From the NCBI RefSeq assembly GCF_035918395.1, contig NZ_CP142362.1, forward strand, positions 223,501 to 287,500: DNA of 64,000 nucleotides, in the 5' to 3' direction. Source of the DNA: Mycolicibacterium sp. ND9-15. GTDB taxonomy: Bacteria > Actinomycetota > Actinomycetes > Mycobacteriales > Mycobacteriaceae. The first letter of the stretch is position 1; each line of letters begins with the position of its first letter. The translations under genes were made by a program, and so were the position numbers. Positions 29,675 through 39,455 of this stretch are shown one piece after another. The notes under the pieces are model-generated. The model worked only from the letters and a program-made list of their open reading frames with translations, searched no databases and was not told the DNA's origin.

Positions 29675-31978
29675 GGATTCACCGTAGTTGTTGCAGCTGC
29701 GCTCGGGCTTGTTCGGATCTGCTCATACGCATACGCCGCTATCTCCGCCATGGTCATCGCCTCGCCCCTCGCCGCAAACGACTCGTAAGTTCTGCCGCCC
29801 AGGACGTCGCGTAGTCCGGCCGCCACGGCGGCGAGTTCGGGGACCACCGAAAGAGCCAGCGGGCTGAGCGCGAAACCGGCGATTGTGGCCGCCGGTTCAT
29901 GCCGACCGAGGCGGTTCAACAGCGTGGCCAGAATGGCCAGTGGTGTGCAGATACTGGTGGAGTTGCCCGAATCGTGGTACCCACGGATGCCGATAGCCAG
30001 ATGATCCAACGCCGCCATGGATTCACCTTGTGCAACCTCGAGGCGAGCGAGTCCGATAGCGGTACCGATTCGTTGAACCGGATTCCGTTTTGTTGCGCTA
30101 TCGCCAGACCACGGCGCAGGGCATCGATCGCGCGCGCCGGATCTGCTTCGCTGAATGCAAAACCATCGGCGCTCAACGCTAGTGAGACCCAGAACGGGTT
30201 CCCGGTTGCCGCCGCGGCTTCGACCAATCCCTGCGCGGCAGCCATCGCCTGGTCGTGCGCTCCAGCGAAGCCCAGCCCGAAGACCTGACTCGACCTGATA
30301 TAGACATGGTCGTCTCCTGACGTTCAAGTTGGGCGCGGCACGACTCGGCCCACAGTTCAGGTTGGCCGGTCGCCACGTACACCGATCCGAGCCAGTTCTC
30401 GATTCCGTACGGTAGCGCGGCGCGGCTCGGCCAGAACCGTCCGGCCGATGCGGTCATAGCGAAGAGCCTCGTCGACCCGGCCCGCCATCCAGCATATGGA
30501 TGCGGTGACGTAAAGATCCGGCAGCTGGGGATGGTTGACCGCTTGGGCGGCCTCGATCACTTCCTCTGCCCAAGCGACGGGTTCGTAGTTCGCCACGCAG
30601 AAGCCAAGCAGCGCTGCGTATGTGGCGATGGTGACAGCGGTGTCCAGGGCACCTCGATCGGCGCTCCACCGGAATGCGGTTCGCAGGTTGGCGAGTTCGC
30701 TGTTGAACCAGTCGTAAGCTTCGCGTTGACGGGGGCTATCCCCACAGCGCGAGGATCGCCGACCTGCGTCGGGCGAAGTATCAGGCGTGGGCGGTCCGAA
30801 CTTCAGCTGCTATCGCGGAGGGAGCGAGTTGTTCTGCCGCGAACTGACGGATGGTTTCCAGCATGGAGTAACGGGTCCGCCCCACTGTTCGGTCGACGAC
30901 CAGCAAGGACTTACACACCAGCGCGTCGAGCCCGTCGAGTACCGCGTAGTCGTCGATATCGTCGGATCCGGCTACAGCGCAGGCGCTTTCCAAATCGAAC
31001 CCGCCGGCGAACACCGAACATCGAACCAGTAGCGACTTTTCGTCCTCCGAGAATCGCGGACTGAGCCAGCACGGTTTCGATGACGTCGCCTGCGGCGTCG
31101 AGTACGTGTTCACAGTTGTCGACGACCCATGGCGGGTTCGGCCCTCCTGCGCGACGGCCACCGAGTCGGTCATGCTGCTGCCCGGCTGCTGGGTGACGCC
31201 GAGCACCGCTGCCACGGCGTCGGGCACCGCGGCAGGATCGGAAACCGCAGCAAGCTCGAAAACCCAGACGTCATCCGGGAATTCGCTGGACATCCGGCTG
31301 GCGACCTCCAGTGCCAAGCGAGTCTTCCCGACGCCGCCCATACCGGTCAACGTGACGAGGCGATGGGTCCGGATGGCCGTTTCGATCTCGGCGAGCTCCG
31401 AGTCGCGTCCGACGAGGCTTGTCGTCTGCGCACGCAGATTCCCACGACCCGCATCCTGGGTCCGCAAGGCCGGAAACTCCGCGCGCAATCCCGGTACATA
31501 AGCCTGGAACAAGGTGATGGGGTCCGGGACGTCCCAGGCGCCGCGGCCCGATGCTCAACAGTTCCACTCCGCTGAGCAGACCAGCCGTCAACTCCGCCAG
31601 CAGGATCTGCCCACCGTGGCCTGCGTCCATCACCCTCGCCGCGCGATTCAGTACCGTGCCGAAGTAGTCGCCGTCGCGTAGCTCCGCTTCGCCTGTCGCG
31701 ATGCCTATTCGCACCGGCAATTTCAGCTCTTGCTGGGCGTCGACCGCGGCGTCGACGGCGGCCTTCGGCGAGGCGAACGCGGCAGCGACCCCGTCCCCGG
31801 AATGGCTGAACAAGAAGCCACCGTGCGACTCGATCGCGGCGCGCAACACCTTGTCACGGCAAGCAAGCGCCGCCCGCATCGACGCCGCGTCGGATTCCCA
31901 CCGACGGGTCGAACCCTCGATATCGGTGAACAGGAACGTCACTACGCCCGACGGCGGCACCCCCGCGGAGACCTGCAC
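29662..31978 (-). pseudogene. Decayed class III cyclase - STAND ATPase gene
   Basis: Broken paralogue of the gene at 32074-34755. In order, it keeps the cyclase domain (31978 to about 31540: VVTFLFTDIEGST, FSHSGDGVAAAF), a one-base deletion near 31535 at the RRL(R)DLP position, the ATPase P-loop GMGGVGKTRLALEVAS (31512-31135 frame), a further frameshift near 31132 before the WVVDNCEHV strand, and a deletion of roughly 150 codons near 31060 that joins it to SEDEKSLLVRCSVF. The TPR-like part (30669-29662) is split among several frames (EPVAWAEEVIEAAQAVNHPQ; DALRRGLAIAQQNG; MTMAEIAAYAYEQI), all with counterparts in the intact copy. At least five disruptions, so no full product is possible; the cyclase domain alone might still be made. 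Confidence 0.85.
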
Positions 31979-31989
31979 AGAATGGCACA
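31873..31989 (-). repeat. 117-bp near-identical block, copy in the pseudogene
   Basis: Matches 34638-34754 with a single difference (G/C in the codons after the start), covering the start codon, 11 bp before it and about the first 35 codons. Outside the block the two genes are clearly diverged. Confidence 0.85.
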
Positions 31990-32073
31990 GAAGTGGCGAC
32001 GTCAGGGCTCTTTGCGCAGGTCGGCGCGAACTGACCAGCGGGACGGGCAGACCTGTGCGCCCTTCGACGAGGA

Positions 32074-34755
32074 TCAGGCCTGCTGAACGAGTTGCGCTCG
32101 CGCCTCGTCGATTTGGTTGTATGCGTACGCAACCACGGCGGCGGCGGTCATCCGTTCCCCTCGATGGCTGAGGTCGGCATACCCCTGCTCGCCGAGGACT
32201 TCACGCAGATGTCCGATCGCGGTCCCGAGTTCGGGCAGACATGCGTTCGACAAATGACCGGACGCATACCCTGCGATCACGGCGGCATCCTCCCCGCGTC
32301 CAAGGCGGTCAAGGCACACCGCGAGGCTGGCGAGTGGGACTCGAATCGTGAAGGTGTTACCAGAATCGTGGTAGTTGGCAATCGCCGACTTGAGGTAGTC
32401 GAGTGCCGACCCCGGGTCGCCGTACTGCGCCTCGAGCCGACCGAGGACGTTCGCGAGATGCGATTCGTTGTAGCGATCGCCGCTGTCCTGAGCTATCGCC
32501 AGCCCCCTTCGCAGGGCGTCACGGGCGCGGCCGGGATCGGTGTCGCACCATGCCATGCCGAAGACGAGACGCGCGTAGGACTGTCCCCACGGGTTCGGTA
32601 TCGCCTCGGCGGTATCGACAAGATCCTTCGCGATGGCTTTCGCCTCGGCGTGGAAGCCGGCTCTCATCAAGGCTAAAACCATCCCCGAGCGCGTCAGACC
32701 GTACGGGTCATCATCATGTGCGCGCAGACGACGGAACGTCTCGATTGAACGTCCTGGCAGCCCGATATTTGTGTACGCCCCGCTAAGCCAGCTCTCCAGC
32801 CCCGGCGGCATCCCACGTCGGCCCTCGTCGTACAACCGCTGACCCTCGTCGCCGTAGCGTCGGGCCTCTTCGATGCGCCCCACCATCCAGCAGTGCGTCG
32901 CCGTCACGAAAAGAGACATCAGCCGGGGATGGTCGACGGCACGGGCAGCCGGAATGAGTTCTTCGGCCCAAGTCACCGGTTCGAAGTGTTCCGTCAGCAC
33001 GCCGAGCAAGGCGGCATACGAGGCGATCGGCGCTGCCGCATCGATGTCCCCAGTCTCGGCGGCCCACCGAAATGCGGTGCGCAGGTTGGATAACTCGGTG
33101 GTGAACCAGCTGTAGGCCTCCCGCTGCCGGGGACCGCTCCACAACGCGAGGATGTCTGCTTCGCGCCCTGCGAAGTGGCGCGCATGCGCCGTTCGAACCG
33201 CGTCCGCATCACTGCTTTCCGCCAGTTGCTCTTCGGCGAACTGGCGGACGGTTTCGAGCATCGAGTAGCGGGCCTTGCCCGCCGAGCGCCCTGCGACGAG
33301 CAACGACTTGCGCACAAGGGCGTCAAGCAGATCCAGAGTAGCGAATTCGTCGTCGGACCTACTTACTGCGCAAGCGCTTTCGATATCAAACCCGCCACTG
33401 AATACCGAACATCTCGTCAGAAGCGCCTTCTCTTCGTCGCTGAGCAGGTCGTAGGACCAGGCCACGGCATGGTGCAGTGTCTGATGACGTTCCAGCCCGC
33501 GTCGGCTTCCCACCAACAGCCGGAAGCGTTGGTCGAGGCGATCCCGCACGTCGCTGGCGGTCATCGACGCCATCCGCGACGCCGCCAATTCGATTGCCAG
33601 AGGGATGCCATCGAGACGACGACAGATCTCGACCACCGCAGCGGCATCGGCGGCGTTGGCGATTGAGAAGGTAGAAGCGACGCCACACGCGCGGTCGACG
33701 AAGAGCGCCGCCGCCGCCGAGTTGACACCACCCCGAACGTCTAGTGACGGCACGAGCCAGACCCGCTCGTCCTCGACGCCCAACCCCTCGCGACTGGTCG
33801 CCAGTGCCCGAACCGTCGAAGACCTGGCCAAGATCGCCTCCACCACGTCGGCCGCGGCCTCGCGGACATGCTCGCAGTTGTCGAATATCAACAACCGGAC
33901 TCGGCCCTCCTGCGCGGCGGCAACCGACTCGGTCACCGTCTTTCCCGGCTGCTGGGTGATAGCCAACACCGCGGCCACCGCGTCGGGCACGGACTCGGGA
34001 TCGGCGATCGCGGCCAACTCGAAAACCCATATACCGTCGTGGAACTCGTCGGTCAGCTGCGCGGCGACTTCTACCGCCAAACGTGTCTTGCCCACGCCAC
34101 CGGAGCCGGTCAGCGTGACCATCCGGTGGGCACGCACCGCGGTCACCACGTCGGCAACCTCGGACTCGCGGCCGATGAAGGTGGTCGTCGGCGTCCGAAG
34201 GTTGCCAGAACGCGTGTCGACGGTCTTCAACGGCGGGAACTCCTCCCGCAAGCCGGGCATCCGAAGCTGGAAGACACTGATCGGGTTCGGCAAGTCGCGC
34301 AGCCGTCGAGGCCCCAAGTCGATTAGGTCCACACCACTGAGCAGACCCGCCGTCGACTCCGCGATAAGGACCTGCCCCCCGTGCCCGGCGCTCATCAGCC
34401 GGGCGGCGCGGTTGAGCACCATCCCGAAGTAGTCGTTGTCCCGTAGCTCGGCCTCGCCGGTGGCGATACCCATGCGCACCGGCAACTGCAATTCCCGCTG
34501 CGCATGGATCGCAGCGTTGATGGCCGAGTTCGGCGAAGCGAACGCAGCAGCCATCCCGTCGCCGCTGTGGCTGAACACGAACCCGTCGTTAGTCTCGATC
34601 GCCGAGCGCAAACACTTGTCATGTACCGCAAGGTCGACCCGCATCGACGCCGCGTCGGATTCCCACCGACGGGTCGAACCCTCGATATCGGTGAACAGGA
34701 ACGTCACTACGCCCGACGGCGGCACCCCCGCGGACACCTGCACAGAATGGCACAT
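32074..34755 (-). CDS. Class III nucleotide cyclase - STAND/NB-ARC ATPase - TPR regulator
   Basis: 893-residue multidomain signalling protein. Residues about 15-165 are a class III cyclase domain: metal aspartates D23 (FTDIEGST) and D66 (SHSGDG), D108 (DYFG) and the transition-state pair N115/R119 (LNRAARL). The adenine-specifying lysine position appears to hold S62. Then come a P-loop ATPase (GSGGVGKT, 217-224; LLIFDNCEH Walker B-like), a winged-helix region, and an all-helical TPR-like half. Unlike several mycobacterial relatives, no C-terminal LuxR HTH is seen; the chain ends AYAYNQIDEARAQLVQQA. Start ATG 34755 (or GTG 34743, shared with the pseudogene); a longer frame would overlap the divergent gene. 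Probably senses an input via TPRs and outputs cAMP. Confidence 0.8.
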   Translation of the reverse strand: MCHSVQVSAGVPPSGVVTFLFTDIEGSTRRWESDAASMRVDLAVHDKCLRSAIETNDGFVFSHSGDGMAAAFASPNSAINAAIHAQRELQLPVRMGIATGEAELRDNDYFGMVLNRAARLMSAGHGGQVLIAESTAGLLSGVDLIDLGPRRLRDLPNPISVFQLRMPGLREEFPPLKTVDTRSGNLRTPTTTFIGRESEVADVVTAVRAHRMVTLTGSGGVGKTRLAVEVAAQLTDEFHDGIWVFELAAIADPESVPDAVAAVLAITQQPGKTVTESVAAAQEGRVRLLIFDNCEHVREAAADVVEAILARSSTVRALATSREGLGVEDERVWLVPSLDVRGGVNSAAAALFVDRACGVASTFSIANAADAAAVVEICRRLDGIPLAIELAASRMASMTASDVRDRLDQRFRLLVGSRRGLERHQTLHHAVAWSYDLLSDEEKALLTRCSVFSGGFDIESACAVSRSDDEFATLDLLDALVRKSLLVAGRSAGKARYSMLETVRQFAEEQLAESSDADAVRTAHARHFAGREADILALWSGPRQREAYSWFTTELSNLRTAFRWAAETGDIDAAAPIASYAALLGVLTEHFEPVTWAEELIPAARAVDHPRLMSLFVTATHCWMVGRIEEARRYGDEGQRLYDEGRRGMPPGLESWLSGAYTNIGLPGRSIETFRRLRAHDDDPYGLTRSGMVLALMRAGFHAEAKAIAKDLVDTAEAIPNPWGQSYARLVFGMAWCDTDPGRARDALRRGLAIAQDSGDRYNESHLANVLGRLEAQYGDPGSALDYLKSAIANYHDSGNTFTIRVPLASLAVCLDRLGRGEDAAVIAGYASGHLSNACLPELGTAIGHLREVLGEQGYADLSHRGERMTAAAVVAYAYNQIDEARAQLVQQA
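34638..34754 (-). repeat. 117-bp near-identical block, copy in the intact cyclase gene
   Basis: Partner of 31873-31989; 116 of 117 positions agree, and agreement falls off abruptly at both ends. Confidence 0.85.
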
Positions 34756-34824
34756 CCACACGTGGCCAGCAGGCTGTCGGTGCGCAGTCGTAGCGTCGCA
34801 ACCATCAGGACCGGAGGTGAGGGC

Positions 34825-35208
34825 ATGAAAATCTTGGTTGCGACGGCGCTGACTCAGGGCACGCACCCGGGTGACTACAACCATTGCGTGGAGGGTGAGC
34901 TCGTTTGGGTGCAGGAGCCATGCGATAGGGACATTCGCGATTCGCGAATGCCGTGCGGATGCGGGCGTGGATTTGCCGGGGCGGCGTCGCATCGCGCGAC
35001 GACCACGGCCCGAGTCGTCGAAAGTCCGTTGACTCGAGAGGAGTTGGTGACGGCCTTCCAAACCAGCCTTCAGGATGGCGGCTGGCCGGCCGAGTGGGCC
35101 GAGGACGTCGTGGAGGACAACATCTTCGCCGCATCGCAGTTCCCGGTCGGAACCGTCGTCGGACGCAACCTCGAATTGCTGATCTCACGGCCTCAGCATG
35201 CGCGCTGA
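34825..35208 (+). CDS. Small conserved actinobacterial protein (DUF7715-like)
   Basis: 127 residues, soluble. Starts MKILVATALTQGTHPGDYNH with the body EGELVWVQEPCD, then PCGCGRGFAGAASHRATTTA, a Cys-x-Cys plus His arrangement that could bind a metal, and a helical C-terminus (REELVTAFQTSLQDGGW). This pattern resembles short actinobacterial hypothetical proteins annotated as DUF7715; function unknown. GGAGG lies 7 nt before the ATG. Divergent from the cyclase gene, with 69 bp between starts, so they may share control. Confidence 0.68.
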   Translation: MKILVATALTQGTHPGDYNHCVEGELVWVQEPCDRDIRDSRMPCGCGRGFAGAASHRATTTARVVESPLTREELVTAFQTSLQDGGWPAEWAEDVVEDNIFAASQFPVGTVVGRNLELLISRPQHAR

Positions 35209-35253
35209 CCAACCGCCCCTCCGCGGCTCGCTCGATCTGTCGGGCCCCAGGTC

Positions 35254-35259
35254 TAGACT
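35254..35259 (+). promoter_or_regulatory. -10 hexamer for leaderless second HNH gene
   Basis: TAGACT, 7 nt before the ATG at 35267. Confidence 0.55.
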
Positions 35260-35266
35260 CGCACAC

Positions 35267-36547
35267 ATGTTCGAGGACCCAGCGGTGACGGAGATCGACG
35301 CCGACGAGGCGACCCTGGTCGGCCGCATCGCCGAACTCGAGCATCTCAAGTCCCTCGCTGCCGCAGGGCAGGCCCGTTTGACCGCGGCACTCGACGAGAA
35401 ACGCCGTGCTCGCGAGGCCGCCGAGGGCGTCCCCGCGGCCAACCGCGGCCGTGGGCTGGCCAGCGAGGTCGCGCTGGCGCGACGGGACTCGCCGAACCGC
35501 GGCAACCGCCACCTGGGGTTTGCCAAGGCTTTGGTCTACGAGATGCCGCACACACTGGCGGCCCTGGAAGCGGGAACCCTCTCCGAATGGCGGGCCACCC
35601 TCATCGTGCGGGAGTCGGCCTGCTTGACCGTGGAACACCGGAAAAAACTCGACGCCGAGATGTGCGCCGATCGATGCGAACTCGAAGGCAAAGGCGACAG
35701 ACGCATCGCTGCGGATGCGAAAGCCATCGCCTACCGGCTCGACCCGAAGGCCGTCGTCGAGCGCGCGGCCAAAGCCGCAAATGACAGAAATGTCACCATC
35801 CGCCCAGCGCCGGACACCATGGCCTACCTGACCGCGTTGCTGCCGGTGCACCAGGGCGTCAGCGTGTACGCGGCGCTGAAACGGGCGGCCGACACGACTT
35901 TTGATGAGCGCTCCCGGGGGCAGATCATGACCGACACCTTGGTCGAGCGGGTGACCGGGCGGCCCGCTGAGATACCCGAGCCGATCGCGGTCAACCTGGT
36001 GCTGTCTGATCACACCCTGCTGGGCGACGACGACAGCGCCGCCCATATCGACGGTTACGGGCCGATTCCTGCAGGTGTGGCTCGGAAGCTGGTCGACGCC
36101 GCGGCCACAGACGCACGATCGAGGGCAACGCTGCGCCGGCTGTACCGGCACCCGAAAACCGGCGCCCTGGCCGCGATGGAATCGCGATCGCGTCGCTTCC
36201 CCAGGGCGTTGGCGACCTTCATCGGGCTGCGCGATCAGAGCTGTCGCACCCCCTACTGCGACGCGCCGATCCGCCACCGCGATCACGCCACCCCACGCGG
36301 TCGAGGCGGACCCACCAACCAGGTCAACGGTCTCGGGCTGTGCGAACGATGCAACTACGACAAAGAGTCACCGGGCTGGCACGTCAGCACGACGGACGAA
36401 AGCGGAGAGCACACAGCTGAATTCGTGACGCCGACCGGACGCCATTACCACTCGACCGCGCCGCCCCTTCCCGGTCCTGTAGAAGTGTGGGACAGCGAAA
36501 TCGAAACCCGAATCAGCATCGCGCTCACAGATCTACACGCCGCATAG
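35267..36547 (+). CDS. DUF222 / HNH endonuclease domain protein, second type
   Basis: 426 residues with an N-terminal helical DUF222-like domain (coiled region LVGRIAELEHLKSLAAAGQA) and a C-terminal HNH motif: CRTPYCDAPIRHRDHATP, GRGGPTNQVNGLGLCERCNY and SPGWH. The first histidine and the paired cysteines of the zinc site are present. It differs from the HNH gene at 16342 both in domain length and in the HNH sequence (RHRDHATP against QIDHTIPY), so they are distinct subfamilies. Leaderless start at 35267, 58 bp after the small conserved gene; convergent with whiA (9 bp). Role unknown; the family is often linked to mobile DNA. Confidence 0.82.
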   Translation: MFEDPAVTEIDADEATLVGRIAELEHLKSLAAAGQARLTAALDEKRRAREAAEGVPAANRGRGLASEVALARRDSPNRGNRHLGFAKALVYEMPHTLAALEAGTLSEWRATLIVRESACLTVEHRKKLDAEMCADRCELEGKGDRRIAADAKAIAYRLDPKAVVERAAKAANDRNVTIRPAPDTMAYLTALLPVHQGVSVYAALKRAADTTFDERSRGQIMTDTLVERVTGRPAEIPEPIAVNLVLSDHTLLGDDDSAAHIDGYGPIPAGVARKLVDAAATDARSRATLRRLYRHPKTGALAAMESRSRRFPRALATFIGLRDQSCRTPYCDAPIRHRDHATPRGRGGPTNQVNGLGLCERCNYDKESPGWHVSTTDESGEHTAEFVTPTGRHYHSTAPPLPGPVEVWDSEIETRISIALTDLHAA

Positions 36548-36556
36548 GTGCGGGGG

Positions 36557-37540
36557 CTAGGCGTCTTCGAGAAGATCGGGGGTGACCGCCGACTCGGTGT
36601 CGGGGATGCCGTCCTGCTTGGCCTTGCGATCGGCCATCGACAGCAATCGTCGAATCCGGCCCGCCACAGCGTCCTTCGTCATCGGCGGATCCGCGAGCCG
36701 GCCCAACTCCTCCAACGACGCCTGCCGATGTTCGACGCGCAGCTTCCCCGCTGCCGCCAGATGGTCGGGCACCGTGTCGCCGAGTATCTGCAGTGCCCGT
36801 TCCACGCGAGCGGCCGCGGCGACGGCTGCGCGTGCCGAGCGCCGCAGGTTGGCGTCATCGAAGTTGGCCAGCCGGTTCGCGGTCGCCCGCACCTCGCGCC
36901 GCATCCGGCGCTCTTCCCACGTGAGCCTGGTGTCCTGGGCGCCCATCCGGGTCAGCAGCGCCCCGATCGCCTCGCCGTCGCGCACCACCACCCGGTCGGT
37001 GCCACGCACCTCGCGCGCCTTCGCACTGACTCCCAACCTGCGGGCCGCACCCACGAGTGCCAGTGCCGCCTCCGGACCCGGGCAGCTGACCTCCAGCGCC
37101 GACGACCGGCCCGGTTCCGTGAGCGATCCGTGCGCCAAAAACGCGCCGCGCCAAGCGGCTTCGGCATCGGCCACGCTGCCGCCCACGACCTGAGCGGGTA
37201 ATCCGCGCACCGGTCGGCCGCGCAGGTCGAGCAGACCGGTCTGCCTCGCCAGGGCTTCCCCATCTTTGGCAACCCGCACCAGATACCGGGTGCCCTTGCG
37301 GATACCGCTGGCCGACACGACGTGCACCCCTGCGCTGTAGCCGTACAGGTCGTAGATGTCCTTGCGCAGCCGCCGGGCGATGATGCCAAGATCGACCTCG
37401 GCCTCAACGACCACCCGTCCCGAGACGATGTGCAGGCCGCCGGCGAATCGCAGCAGGGAGGCCACCTCCGCGCGGCGGGCACTGACCGAGTTGACGATCA
37501 GCCGGCTCAACTCGTCCTTGACCTCGGCTGTCATCGCCAC
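36557..37540 (-). CDS. whiA: Sporulation/cell-division regulator WhiA
   Basis: DNA-binding protein that with WhiB-type partners controls cell division genes in actinobacteria; 327 residues. The N-terminal two-thirds has the degenerate LAGLIDADG homing-endonuclease fold ([16 protein letters not shown] and [20 protein letters not shown]), and the C-terminal helix-turn-helix is in [20 protein letters not shown] and [20 protein letters not shown] 37540 has AGGTG 7 nt upstream; ATG 37534 would give an ATGA overlap with yvcK and the M. tuberculosis-like N-terminus, so both are possible. Last gene of uvrC-rapZ-yvcK-whiA. Confidence 0.93.
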   Translation of the reverse strand: MAMTAEVKDELSRLIVNSVSARRAEVASLLRFAGGLHIVSGRVVVEAEVDLGIIARRLRKDIYDLYGYSAGVHVVSASGIRKGTRYLVRVAKDGEALARQTGLLDLRGRPVRGLPAQVVGGSVADAEAAWRGAFLAHGSLTEPGRSSALEVSCPGPEAALALVGAARRLGVSAKAREVRGTDRVVVRDGEAIGALLTRMGAQDTRLTWEERRMRREVRATANRLANFDDANLRRSARAAVAAAARVERALQILGDTVPDHLAAAGKLRVEHRQASLEELGRLADPPMTKDAVAGRIRRLLSMADRKAKQDGIPDTESAVTPDLLEDA

Positions 37541-38544
37541 GGGTCGTCACCTCTCGGTCCATTCACTATCGACGTGGGCACGGTCGGCGCCGGAGTTGCA
37601 GGGCCCCGAAGTCGCACGCCTTCCAGCGCGGCCGCCAGCCGCGCCGGGTCATGTAAAGGTGTACCAGGTCTGGACACGTCAGCAAACTGAACTTGACCAC
37701 GAAGGATGGTCGCGGTGCGGCGCAGTTGCTCACGCTCGCGCTCGCTGGACACCCGGCTCGCATCGACGATGATGTCGTGCACCGTGAAGTCCGGCGCATG
37801 CTGCGACAGCACATGAATGTGGCGCTCGACCGAGAAGCCCGCCGTCTCCCCCGGCTCGGCCACCAGATTGAGTACCAGCGCCCGCCGCGCGGTGGTCGCT
37901 TGCAAGGCCGCCGCCAATTCCGGAACGAGCACGTGTGGGATGACGCTGGTGAACCAGGAGCCCGGGCCCAGCACCACCAGGTCTGCCGCCATGATCGCGT
38001 CCACGGCTTGCCGGGTGGCGGGCGGATCACCCGGCAGCAGCCGCACGCGGCGGACCTTGCCGACCGTGGTGGCGATCGCCACCTGCCCGCGGATCACCCG
38101 GCTCATGCGCGGGTCGGATTCCAGCCCGGCCACGTCGGCCTCGATGCCCAGGCCCATCGGACACATCGGCAGCACGCGGCCTTTCACCCCCAAGATGCGA
38201 CCCAACTCGTCGAGCGCGGCGACCGGATCGGCCAAGACCTCGCTGAGGCCCGCGAGCAGCAGGTTGCCGATCGGATGCCCGGCCAGCGCCCCGCTGCCAC
38301 CGAACCGATGCTGGATGATCGTTGCCCACAGCCGGCCGTGCGGGCTGTCGGACGCCAACGCCGCCAGCGCCATTCGTAGGTCACCCGGCGGCACCACGTC
38401 CAGCTCGTTGCGCAACCGGCCCGAGGAACCGCCGTCGTCGGCGACCGTAACGATGGCCGTCACGTGCGGTGTCAGCCGGCGAGCCGCCGACAAGGTGGCG
38501 TAGAGCCCGTGTCCGCCACCGAGTGCGACGATTCGCGAGCTCAT
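37531..38544 (-). CDS. cuvA: Gluconeogenesis/cell-shape factor YvcK (CuvA)
   Basis: 337-residue protein of the CofD/YvcK family, which binds UDP-sugars and is needed for normal shape and envelope on gluconeogenic carbon sources (CuvA in mycobacteria). N-terminal [20 protein letters not shown] is the nucleotide-sugar-binding loop, followed by [27 protein letters not shown] residues (about 35-57), the family hallmark; [18 protein letters not shown] segment lies mid-chain. The ATG overlaps the rapZ stop (ATGA). Confidence 0.92.
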   Translation of the reverse strand: MSSRIVALGGGHGLYATLSAARRLTPHVTAIVTVADDGGSSGRLRNELDVVPPGDLRMALAALASDSPHGRLWATIIQHRFGGSGALAGHPIGNLLLAGLSEVLADPVAALDELGRILGVKGRVLPMCPMGLGIEADVAGLESDPRMSRVIRGQVAIATTVGKVRRVRLLPGDPPATRQAVDAIMAADLVVLGPGSWFTSVIPHVLVPELAAALQATTARRALVLNLVAEPGETAGFSVERHIHVLSQHAPDFTVHDIIVDASRVSSEREREQLRRTATILRGQVQFADVSRPGTPLHDPARLAAALEGVRLRGPATPAPTVPTSIVNGPRGDDPWR

Positions 38545-39455
38545 TCGCGCCCCAGATCCCGGTGCAGCACCCGCACCGTCAGGTCGTCACCTTCCTGCAG
38601 CCGGGCCGCCAGCGCTTCGGCGATCGCGACGCTTCGGTGTTTGCCGCCGGTGCACCCGATGGCGACGGTCATATATCGCTTCCCCTCGCGACGGTATCCG
38701 TCGATGACAACGTCGAGCAGCCGATGATAGGTCTCCAGGAAGTCCTCCGCGCCCGGCTGCCCGAGAACGTAGTCGCGGACCGCAGCGTGCTGCCCGGTAT
38801 GGCGGCGCAGGTCATCGACCCAGTGCGGGTTCGGCAGGAACCGCACGTCCATCACGGTGTCGGCATCCATCGGAAGTCCGTATTTGTATCCGAACGATTC
38901 GACCGTGACGTTGGTGTGCGCGACGGTTTCGCCGCCGAAGGCCCGTTCGATGCTCTCACGCAGCGCGGGTACCGACAGCGTCGAGGTGTCGATCACCAGA
39001 TCAGCGGACGCGCGGACCGGGGCCAACAGCGCCCGCTCGGCGGCAATGCCTTCTGCCAGAGTCTGATTGCCCTGCAGCGGATGACTGCGGCGGTTCTGCT
39101 CGTACCGGCGCACCAGCATGTCGTCCGAGGCGTCGAGGAACACCACCCGCGGGGCGATGTTGCGGGTGGCCAACTCGTTGCGCACCCAGTCCAAGTCTCC
39201 GGTGAAACCACGCGACCGCACGTCCATCACCACCGCCAACTGAGTGATCCGCGAACCCGCCGCGAGCCCCAGGTCGACCATCTGCGCGATCAGCTCCGGT
39301 GGGAGATTGTCCGCGACGTACCACCCGAGGTCTTCGAGCACCTTGGCCGCGGTGCCGCGACCGGCGCCGGACAGGCCGGTGACAAGGACCACGTCGATGT
39401 CGGAGTCGGCGGCCGCCTCATCGCGAAGATCCTCGTGCATTCCCTGGTCCGTCAT
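38541..39455 (-). CDS. rapZ: RapZ-family nucleotide-binding protein
   Basis: 304-residue P-loop protein; in E. coli RapZ is an RNase adaptor controlling GlmS, and in other bacteria the protein binds nucleotides with a less defined role. Walker [13 protein letters not shown] at 27-38, the [20 protein letters not shown] region, and C-terminal [18 protein letters not shown], the family signature. Its ATG overlaps the uvrC stop (ATGA), and its stop overlaps yvcK, as in most Gram-positive genomes. Confidence 0.92.
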   Translation of the reverse strand: MTDQGMHEDLRDEAAADSDIDVVLVTGLSGAGRGTAAKVLEDLGWYVADNLPPELIAQMVDLGLAAGSRITQLAVVMDVRSRGFTGDLDWVRNELATRNIAPRVVFLDASDDMLVRRYEQNRRSHPLQGNQTLAEGIAAERALLAPVRASADLVIDTSTLSVPALRESIERAFGGETVAHTNVTVESFGYKYGLPMDADTVMDVRFLPNPHWVDDLRRHTGQHAAVRDYVLGQPGAEDFLETYHRLLDVVIDGYRREGKRYMTVAIGCTGGKHRSVAIAEALAARLQEGDDLTVRVLHRDLGRE

